Below, piece by piece: positions 6,208 through 10,835 of a DNA stretch of 10,835 nucleotides. The stretch spans positions 1 through 10,835 of the forward strand of contig CATKZA010000021.1 of the NCBI GenBank assembly GCA_949841235.1, in the 5' to 3' direction. The translations under genes and the position numbers were made by a program. The notes beneath the pieces are model-generated. The model saw only the letters and a program-made list of their open reading frames with translations, made no database searches and was not told the DNA's origin. Position 1 is the stretch's first letter; every line of letters begins with the position of its first letter. This DNA is from an uncultured Clostridiaceae bacterium. GTDB lineage: Bacteria > Bacillota > Clostridia > Lachnospirales > Lachnospiraceae.

Positions 6208-6583
6208 TTATATGGCGATGACGGAGAGAAGTAGCATGCATTATCGTTTCCAGAGAGCGGGGAATGGTGCGAGCCTCGCAAAGTGAATGGATGTGAATAA
6301 CACTCTAAGACGCTGGCTTTTTAAGTCGGGCGTTCAGCCGCAATCTGAAAGGGAGATGTTCTCGTTGCCTTTTTTGGTGGTGAGGAAAGGATTTCTGCAT
6401 GATTAGCAGGATTGGCATTTTCCCAGTAGGTGCGCCGCAGGCTCTGCGTTATGGAGCGAGCTGCTGCCGGGGATGGCAACAGCGAGTTGAGTGACTGAGT
6501 ACAGTAATTCGGGTGGTACCGCGGACTTATGATACAGAGAAGTTCGTCCTGAACAAAAGAGTTTAGGGCGAACTTCTCTTTTT
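6208..6583 (+). ncRNA. T-box riboswitch leader of aspS, predicted Asn (AAC) specifier
   Basis: T-box leaders sense uncharged tRNA by codon-anticodon pairing and by binding its 3' end, then switch a terminator to an antiterminator. The T-box sequence GGGTGGTACCGCGG is at 6511-6524. Stem I is clear. The lower helix AGAG (6225-6228) pairs with CTCT (6303-6306). The loop-E side AAGTAG is at 6229-6234. The upper helix CATGCATT (6235-6242) pairs with AATGGATG (6286-6293) with one mismatch. The distal GAGAGC...GGTGCGAGCC is at 6253-6275. The 3' side of the specifier loop is GAATAACA (6295-6302), which aligns with GAAAGGCA of the B. subtilis glyQS leader, making the specifier AAC (6299-6301), an Asn codon. 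No GAC lies in the loop. The tRNA-end-pairing base of TGGT is T, compatible with a G73 discriminator through wobble. Confidence 0.93.
6536..6583 (+). terminator. T-box attenuator terminator
   Basis: AGAGAAGTTCGTCCT (6536-6550) pairs with AGGGCGAACTTCTCT (6565-6579): 15 pairs, one G-U, with a 14-base loop, followed by TTTTT (6579-6583). It is mutually exclusive with the antiterminator formed around the T-box sequence and blocks aspS transcription when charged tRNA is abundant. Confidence 0.93.
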
Positions 6584-6619
6584 CTAATGAGGGTTTGTCC
6601 GCAATAAAGGAGGAAGAGG

Positions 6620-8377
6620 ATGCAGACGAATGTAGGAAATATTTATCGTGACAGAACGATGGATCAGATTACGGAGAAGGATGTAGATCAGAACCTGAAG
6701 ATTGCCGGGTGGGTGGAAAATATCAGAGACCACGGTGGCGTATCTTTTGTGGATTTGCGTGACATGTACGGGGTAATGCAGGTGGTGATGCGGGATACCT
6801 CATTGCTGGAGGGCATTGCCAGGGAAGAGTGCATCAGCGTGGAGGGCGTGATCCAGAACAGGGACGAGGAGACTTACAATCCCAAGATTCCCACGGGAAC
6901 CATTGAACTGGAAGCACACAAGGTGGAGATTCTGGGCAAGGTATATCGCCAGCTGCCCTTCGAGATTATCACCTCCAGGGAGACTAGGGAGGATGTGCGC
7001 CTGAAGTACCGCTATCTGGATTTGCGCAATGCAAAGGTGCGGGACAATATGATTTTCCGCTCTAATGTGATTGCCTATCTCCGGGAAAAGATGACGGAGC
7101 TGGGATTTCTGGAAATCCAGACCCCGATTCTCTGCGCATCCTCCCCGGAGGGAGCTAGGGATTACATCGTGCCATCCCGCAAATTCAAGGGGAAGTTTTA
7201 TGCTCTTCCCCAGGCACCCCAGCAGTATAAGCAGCTTCTGATGGCATCCGGGTTTGACAAGTATTTCCAGATTGCTCCCTGCTTCCGGGATGAGGATGCC
7301 AGGGCGGACCGCTCCCCGGGAGAGTTTTACCAGTTAGATTTCGAGATGAGCTTTGCCACCCAGGAGGATGTATTCTGGGTGGGGGAGGAAGTGCTGTCTG
7401 CCACTTTTGAGAAGTTTGCGCCGGAGGGGGCGGAGGTGACGAAAGCACCCTATCCCGTCATCAGCTACAGGCAGGCCATGCTGGAGTTCGGCACGGATAA
7501 GCCGGATTTGAGGAATCCCCTGCGCATCGTGGATGTGACGGATTTCTTCCAGAGATGCACCTTCAAGCCTTTCCATGGCAAGACGGTGCGCGCCATCAAC
7601 GTCCATGCCAAATTGTCCAAGGGACAGCACGAGAAGTTGTTGAAGTTTGCCCAGTCCATCGGCATGGGCGGTCTGGGATATTTGGAAGTCAAGGAAGATA
7701 TGGGCTATAAGGGGCCTATTGACAAGTTCATTCCGGAGGAGATGAAGACGGAAATCAAAGAGATAGCCGGACTGGAGGTGGGAGATACCATCTTCTTTAT
7801 CGCTGACAGGGAGGAACTTGCGGCCCTCTATGCGGGGCAGATTCGGGCAGAATTGGGAGAGCGTCTGGATCTTCTGGAGAAGAACGCATTCCGCTTCTGC
7901 TATATCAATGATTTTCCCATGTACGAATATGACAGGGAGGAGAAGAAGTATATCTTTACCCACAATCCATTCTCCATGCCCCAGGGAGGCTTGGAGGCGC
8001 TGAATGGAAAGAAGCCGGAAGAAATTCTGGCATACCAGTATGATATCGTGTGCAATGGCATCGAGCTTTCTTCCGGTGCCGTGCGGAACCATGATATGGA
8101 CGTGATGGTGAAGGCGTTTGAGATTGCCGGATATACGGAGGAGGATTTGCAGCAGAAGTTCGGGGCGCTGTACAGCGCATTCCAGTTTGGCGCGCCGCCC
8201 CATGCCGGAATGGCCCCGGGCGTGGATAGGATGATTATGCTTCTGCGCAATGAGGAAAATATTCGGGAGGTCATTCCCTTCCCCATGAATGGAAATGCTC
8301 AGGATCTGATGTGCGGCGCACCGGGGGAGGTGTCCGAGACCCAGCTTCGGGAAACCCATATCAAAGTGAGGAAATAA
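6620..8377 (+). CDS. aspS: Aspartyl-tRNA synthetase, bacterial type, probably non-discriminating
   Basis: 585-residue class IIb synthetase that attaches Asp to tRNA in the cytoplasm; the length fits bacterial AspRS (about 590). AAAGGAGG (6606-6613) fixes the start. An N-terminal OB-fold anticodon domain (about 1-110) carries GWVENIRDHGGVSFVDLRD. Motif 1 lies around FLEIQTPIL, followed by SPEGARDYIVPSR. Motif 2 is FRDEDARADRSPGEFYQLD. The bacterial GAD insertion spans about 290-410, and motif 3 is PPHAGMAPGVDRM near the C-terminus. His38, in RDHGG, occupies the place of His31 of Pseudomonas aeruginosa AspRS, a residue linked to charging both tRNA-Asp and tRNA-Asn; discriminating enzymes such as E. 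coli's have Leu there. With the Asn-reading T-box this suggests production of Asp-tRNA-Asn for GatCAB amidation. It appears monocistronic. Confidence 0.96.
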   Translation: MQTNVGNIYRDRTMDQITEKDVDQNLKIAGWVENIRDHGGVSFVDLRDMYGVMQVVMRDTSLLEGIAREECISVEGVIQNRDEETYNPKIPTGTIELEAHKVEILGKVYRQLPFEIITSRETREDVRLKYRYLDLRNAKVRDNMIFRSNVIAYLREKMTELGFLEIQTPILCASSPEGARDYIVPSRKFKGKFYALPQAPQQYKQLLMASGFDKYFQIAPCFRDEDARADRSPGEFYQLDFEMSFATQEDVFWVGEEVLSATFEKFAPEGAEVTKAPYPVISYRQAMLEFGTDKPDLRNPLRIVDVTDFFQRCTFKPFHGKTVRAINVHAKLSKGQHEKLLKFAQSIGMGGLGYLEVKEDMGYKGPIDKFIPEEMKTEIKEIAGLEVGDTIFFIADREELAALYAGQIRAELGERLDLLEKNAFRFCYINDFPMYEYDREEKKYIFTHNPFSMPQGGLEALNGKKPEEILAYQYDIVCNGIELSSGAVRNHDMDVMVKAFEIAGYTEEDLQQKFGALYSAFQFGAPPHAGMAPGVDRMIMLLRNEENIREVIPFPMNGNAQDLMCGAPGEVSETQLRETHIKVRK

Positions 8378-8545
8378 GGCATAAGCTGCCGGAAATTGGG
8401 CATGATAAATCCGTGGTACTATGTATGGCCTGCGGAGAGTAGAATGTTACTATTCAGGCGATGCTTCATGGATTGTTTTTGCCGCTTGCGGCATGTTTGA
8501 TAGGATGATGACAGGTTAATCATATTTTATTTAGGAGGGATTCAT
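8378..8545. other. aspS-trxA gap with a solo element-end motif and weak control signals
   Basis: GTTACTATTCA (8446-8456), followed by GGCGATG, repeats the first 11 bases of the 590-bp element and resembles its next bases (CAGTCGATG). TGCCG (8480-8484) and CGGCA (8489-8493) form a small hairpin with only a weak T-run after it, a doubtful terminator. TGGTACTAT (8414-8422) is a possible extended -10 for trxA with a poor -35. I cannot place the trxA promoter firmly. Confidence 0.45.
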
Positions 8546-8857
8546 ATGGATATCGTACATTTGTCAAAGGATAATTTCGAGGAGGAAGTGATGCAGTCTG
8601 ATTTGCCGGTGCTCGTTGATTTCTGGGCGACCTGGTGCGGGCCCTGCCAGATGCTGGGGCCTGTTTTGGAGGAGATTGCGCTGGAAGTGGATGACGTGAA
8701 GATTGCCAAGGTCAATGTAGATGAAAATCAGGAATTGGCGCAAAAATACGGCGTGATGAGCATTCCCATGCTTGCCCTGATTAAGGATGGGAAAGTGGTG
8801 GATACCACGGTGGGGGCGCAGCCAAAGGCGGATATCCTGAAATTTATGGGCAAATAA
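8546..8857 (+). CDS. trxA: Thioredoxin
   Basis: 103-residue cytoplasmic dithiol-disulfide oxidoreductase that reduces protein disulfides and supplies electrons to enzymes such as peroxiredoxins; TrxB recycles it with NADPH. The active site is WCGPC (30-34) after the typical VDFWAT strand. The buried Asp25 and the cis-proline Pro74 (in SIPML, usually SIPT) are in place, and a GKVVDTTVGAQP segment precedes the final helix. The length matches the family. AGGAGGG (8533-8539) lies 6 bases ahead of the ATG. trxB follows after 17 bases, so the two form an operon. It is one of the plain thioredoxins, with no signal peptide or extra domain. Confidence 0.97.
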   Translation: MDIVHLSKDNFEEEVMQSDLPVLVDFWATWCGPCQMLGPVLEEIALEVDDVKIAKVNVDENQELAQKYGVMSIPMLALIKDGKVVDTTVGAQPKADILKFMGK

Positions 8858-8874
8858 TAAGGTATGGTGATGAT

Positions 8875-9786
8875 ATGTATGACGTGATTGTAATCGGTGC
8901 AGGCCCTGCGGGGCTTTCCAGTGCCATCTATGCCCTGCGGGCGGGCCGGCAGGTGCTGGTCTTGGAGGGAAAGAGTTATGGCGGGCAGATCGTCAACACC
9001 CCCAAGGTGGAGAATTACCCGGGAATCAAGGAGATTTCCGGGTTTGAGTTTGCCACGAATATGTTTGAGCAGGCAAAGGCTCTGGGAGCGGAAATCCGGT
9101 ATGAAAAGTGTACGGGAATCGAGAGGGGGACGGCGGGAGATTTTGTCATATCCGCCGGAGACCATTCCTATGAATGCCGGAGCATCGTGCTGGCGGCGGG
9201 AGCCGTGAATAGGAAGCTGGGCGTGAAGGGAGAGAAGGAACTGACCGGGAAGGGCGTTTCTTACTGTGCCACTTGCGACGGCGCATTTTTTCGGGGAAAG
9301 GATGTGGCGGTGGTAGGCGGTGGGAATACCGCCCTGGAGGATGCCCTCTTTCTGTCAAATTACTGCAAGTCGGTATCTGTCATCCACCGCAGAGATGCTT
9401 TTCGGGGGGAGAAGAAGAAGGAACTCCTCTTGCGGGAAAAGGAGAATGTGCATTTTTATCTGGAACAGCAGGTGGTGGCCATCGCCGGGGAGGATCATCT
9501 GGAGGGATTGACCCTTCGCAATACTTCCACGGGGGAGGAACGGGATCTTCCGGTGGAAGGGCTGTTCGTTGCCGTGGGGCAGATGCCCGACACCCAGGGG
9601 TTCACGTCGCTGATCCAGGTGGACGAGGGGGGATATGTGGTGGCGGAAGAGAATTGCCGTACCAGTATTCCTGGCATTTTTGCGGCGGGCGACTGCCGGA
9701 CGAAGAACGTGCGCCAGCTGACGACTGCGGTGGCAGATGGCAGCGTGGCGGCGCTGGCGGCCTGTGCCTACTGCGAGGGGCAATGA
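8875..9786 (+). CDS. trxB: Thioredoxin-disulfide reductase (NADPH, FAD)
   Basis: 303-residue low-molecular-weight flavoenzyme that passes electrons from NADPH through FAD and a redox disulfide to thioredoxin. The FAD site is GAGPAG (8-13). The redox pair is CATC followed by Asp (131-135). The NADPH domain has GGGNTA (148-153) and HRR (171-173), the residues expected to hold the NADPH 2'-phosphate, so NADPH rather than ferredoxin use is likely. The second FAD motif is GIFAAGDC (267-274). The length is typical. The ribosome binding site is weak (AAGGT at 8859-8863, GGTGAT nearer), suggesting coupling to trxA. No clear terminator is seen after it; the next gene converges from the minus strand 55 bases away. 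Confidence 0.97.
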   Translation: MYDVIVIGAGPAGLSSAIYALRAGRQVLVLEGKSYGGQIVNTPKVENYPGIKEISGFEFATNMFEQAKALGAEIRYEKCTGIERGTAGDFVISAGDHSYECRSIVLAAGAVNRKLGVKGEKELTGKGVSYCATCDGAFFRGKDVAVVGGGNTALEDALFLSNYCKSVSVIHRRDAFRGEKKKELLLREKENVHFYLEQQVVAIAGEDHLEGLTLRNTSTGEERDLPVEGLFVAVGQMPDTQGFTSLIQVDEGGYVVAEENCRTSIPGIFAAGDCRTKNVRQLTTAVADGSVAALAACAYCEGQ

Positions 9787-9841
9787 GGATAGAAATGCCG
9801 TTAGGATAGGGGCAGAGGCCGTCAGAATGTTTTTTGCCAAG

Positions 9842-10207
9842 TCAGCGGATGGCGCAATGCTTTTTGATTGCCTCGAAACTTTCTTTGCTGATGACGTGTT
9901 CCATGCGGCAGGCATCCTGGGCGGCAATTTTCGCATCTACCCCCATGCCTGTGAGCCAGTTTGTCAGAAATTCGTGTCGCTCGTAGATCATTTCTGCGAT
10001 TTCCCTGCCGCTGTCCGTGAGGAAAATATATCCCTGCTCCATCACGGTGATGTAGCCTTTCTCCCGGAGGTTCTTCATGGCAATACTGACGCTGGGCTTT
10101 TTGAAGCCCAGTTCATTGGCAATGTCTACGGAGCGCACCACCGGCAGGCTCTTGCTTAAGATCAGTATGGTTTCTAAATAATTTTCTGTAGATTCATTTG
10201 ATTTCAT
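9842..10207 (-). CDS. DtxR/MntR-family metal-dependent transcriptional regulator, short form
   Basis: 121-residue metal-sensing repressor without the C-terminal SH3-like domain of DtxR, similar in length to MntR. A winged helix-turn-helix covers about residues 5-65 (VRSVDIANELGFKKPSVSIA, wing GYIFLTDSG). The dimerisation/metal region follows. Likely ligands are Glu12 (ENYLETIL), His78 (ERHEFL), Cys100, Glu103 and His104 (ACRMEHVIS). The C-x-x-E-H pattern is like DtxR/IdeR iron sensors, whereas B. subtilis MntR has Glu in place of the Cys. The Asp8 equivalent of MntR is Asn9. Iron is therefore as likely as manganese. The start at 10207 is set by homology; the only purine-rich site (AGGGGGA) is about 11 bases upstream. 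Targets are not visible. Confidence 0.9.
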   Translation of the reverse strand: MKSNESTENYLETILILSKSLPVVRSVDIANELGFKKPSVSIAMKNLREKGYITVMEQGYIFLTDSGREIAEMIYERHEFLTNWLTGMGVDAKIAAQDACRMEHVISKESFEAIKKHCAIR

Positions 10208-10263
10208 TTCGCTTCATATCCCCCTATCATCTGCGAATCTAAATTCATTCATAATTTCCGTAT

Positions 10264-10272
10264 AGTATAACA
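10264..10272 (-). promoter_or_regulatory. Extended -10 promoter of the DtxR-family gene
   Basis: On the minus strand this reads TGTTATACT, an extended -10 with a TATACT core (10264-10269). The -35 position (10287-10292, TGGTGC) is poor, as extended -10 promoters allow. The predicted start near 10257 gives a leader of about 50 bases. Confidence 0.5.
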
Positions 10273-10306
10273 TAAATATTCTCCAAGCACCATCGTTTGT
10301 TTTGTC

Positions 10307-10318
10307 GTTTCTATTCAC
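10307..10318 (+). repeat. Solo copy of the 590-bp element end motif
   Basis: GTTTCTATTCAC followed by AGT matches the left end of the 590-bp element (GTTACTATTCACAGT) at 14 of 15 bases. It lies between the divergent promoters of the regulator and the membrane protein gene. Confidence 0.55.
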
Positions 10319-10335
10319 AGTAACGTTTTTTCTTT

Positions 10336-10364
10336 TTGACTTTCCAACCCATGTGAAGTATAAT
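10336..10364 (+). promoter_or_regulatory. Near-consensus sigma-A promoter of the downstream membrane protein gene
   Basis: TTGACT (10336-10341), 17 bases, TATAAT (10359-10364): 11 of 12 consensus bases with ideal spacing. The start near 10371 places the whole 163-bp foldback element in the mRNA leader of about 209 bases. Confidence 0.85.
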
Positions 10365-10382
10365 AAAATGATAGGAGTAATT

Positions 10383-10545
10383 TAGTACAACGTATACTAA
10401 ATAATTTTACGTTAAACTTGTCTTCAATTCTATCTGCTGTGTCACAAAATCTAGCCGTAGCCACCACTACGCCGTCGATTTTGTTCCTTGCAGATATAAC
10501 CGAATCCTGCGCTTAACATAAAAAGACTTAATATACGTTGTACTA
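10383..10545. mobile_element. 163-bp foldback (MITE-like) element or structured leader
   Basis: The ends are perfect 14-bp inverted repeats, TAGTACAACGTATA (10383-10396) and TATACGTTGTACTA (10532-10545). The similarity continues inward to about 35 bases with six mismatches. Further in, TATCTGC (10431-10437) pairs with GCAGATA (10490-10496), CAAAATC (10445-10451) with GATTTTG (10477-10483), and CGTAG (10456-10460) with CTACG (10467-10471), around the loop CCACCA. The symmetry centre is exact. TA at both tips could be the target duplication of a Tc1/IS630-type transposase. There is no coding frame. It could instead be a regulatory hairpin RNA of the gene at 10580. A nested palindrome, ATTTAGTA-N7-TACTAAAT (10380-10402), just downstream of the predicted transcription start, might also act as an operator. 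Confidence 0.65.
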
Positions 10546-10579
10546 GCACATCAAAAATTGTTCGGAAACGAGGGGTGTC

Positions 10580-10835
10580 ATGGTAAATGAGGAAAAAGTT
10601 CGCGTGATGACAGGCATTGCCCTGACGGAGACCAAGTATGGGAAGGACGAGGTGAAGGAGGGGGGATATTTCCGCTCGGACTATATTCGCTTTCGCGTGA
10701 CCTCCGCCATGTGGGACGTTACGGTCAGTTATTTCTTCATCCTGCTGTTGATTGGGATTTATCACGCTGACTATCTTTTTAAAAATGTGGCATCCTTACC
10801 ATATGGACTGATGGGGGCCATTATTCTGGTGATCT
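10580..10835 (+). CDS. Putative membrane protein, 3' end beyond the window
   Basis: 85 codons are visible and the frame is open at the right edge. The start ATG follows GAGGGG (10570-10575). The first 45 residues are hydrophilic and charged (EEKVRVMTGIALTETKYGKD). A membrane helix follows at about 47-61 (VTVSYFFILLLIGIY), and another appears to start near residue 76 (GLMGAIILVI). I do not recognise the family. The strong promoter at 10336-10364 and the intervening foldback element would control it. It faces away from the DtxR-type regulator, so regulation by that protein is possible but not shown. Confidence 0.8.
   Translation, partial: MVNEEKVRVMTGIALTETKYGKDEVKEGGYFRSDYIRFRVTSAMWDVTVSYFFILLLIGIYHADYLFKNVASLPYGLMGAIILVI

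Noticed and set aside
7334..8359. 341-codon open frame on the minus strand opposite aspS
   Set aside because: It is a shadow of the strongly supported aspS; no ribosome binding site or family features, and its composition is that of an antisense frame.
8497..8526. TTGATA with CATATT as a trxA promoter
   Set aside because: The transcription start would fall on the Shine-Dalgarno of trxA, leaving no usable leader.
9355..9936. Minus-strand 193-codon frame opposite the trxB 3' end
   Set aside because: It overlaps trxB, whose motifs are complete, and has no recognisable domain or ribosome binding site.
9737..10159. Plus-strand 140-codon frame after trxB
   Set aside because: It is the antisense of the DtxR-family gene, whose helix-turn-helix and metal ligands are intact on the minus strand.

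Overview
The window looks like chromosomal DNA of a motile, gut-type member of the Clostridia, most likely a Lachnospiraceae. The reasons are G+C-rich Shine-Dalgarno sites (AGGAGG), near-consensus sigma-A promoters, a T-box riboswitch ahead of an aminoacyl-tRNA synthetase, a csrA-flagellin pair, and a short DtxR-type regulator. The taxon is inferred from gene content and style, not from a search.

Layout. Positions 1-2102 form a flagellar locus: a divergent csrA (289-543), a sigma-28-type promoter overlapping the csrA stop, a leader with three consecutive hairpins and two CsrA-type sites, a short flagellin (752-1588), two terminators, then a degraded gene remnant ending at a strong terminator. 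Positions 2103-2635 hold no convincing gene. Positions 2636-5518 are an accessory two-gene operon with its own extended -10 promoter: a P-loop/AAA+ ATPase (2707-4002), then, one base later, a protein with an uncharacterised N-terminal domain and six 42-residue TPR repeats (4004-5518). The pair resembles a STAND/NLR-type ATPase split over two genes and could be a sensing or defence module; that role is inferred.

Positions 5554-6143 are one 590-bp imperfect palindrome with 12-bp perfect terminal inverted repeats, flanked by an exact 8-bp direct repeat (GGCTCTCT). It is best read as a large foldback MITE inserted between the accessory operon and the aspS promoter. A second, unrelated 163-bp foldback element (10383-10545) lies in the leader of the last gene, and solo copies of the first element's end motif are scattered in other gaps.

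Positions 6173-8377 are a consensus promoter, a T-box leader and aspS. The specifier loop reads AAC (Asn), not GAC (Asp), and the AspRS has a His where non-discriminating AspRS enzymes have one. Together these suggest an AspRS that also charges tRNA-Asn for amidation and is induced by uncharged tRNA-Asn.

Positions 8546-9786 are a thioredoxin/thioredoxin reductase operon (trxA-trxB). A short DtxR/MntR-like metalloregulator (9842-10207, minus strand) converges on it. A membrane protein gene starts at 10580 and runs off the window; a near-consensus promoter at 10336-10364 drives it through the second foldback element.

The least explained parts are the ATPase-TPR pair, the 590-bp palindrome with its repeat family, and the Asn-reading T-box in front of aspS.
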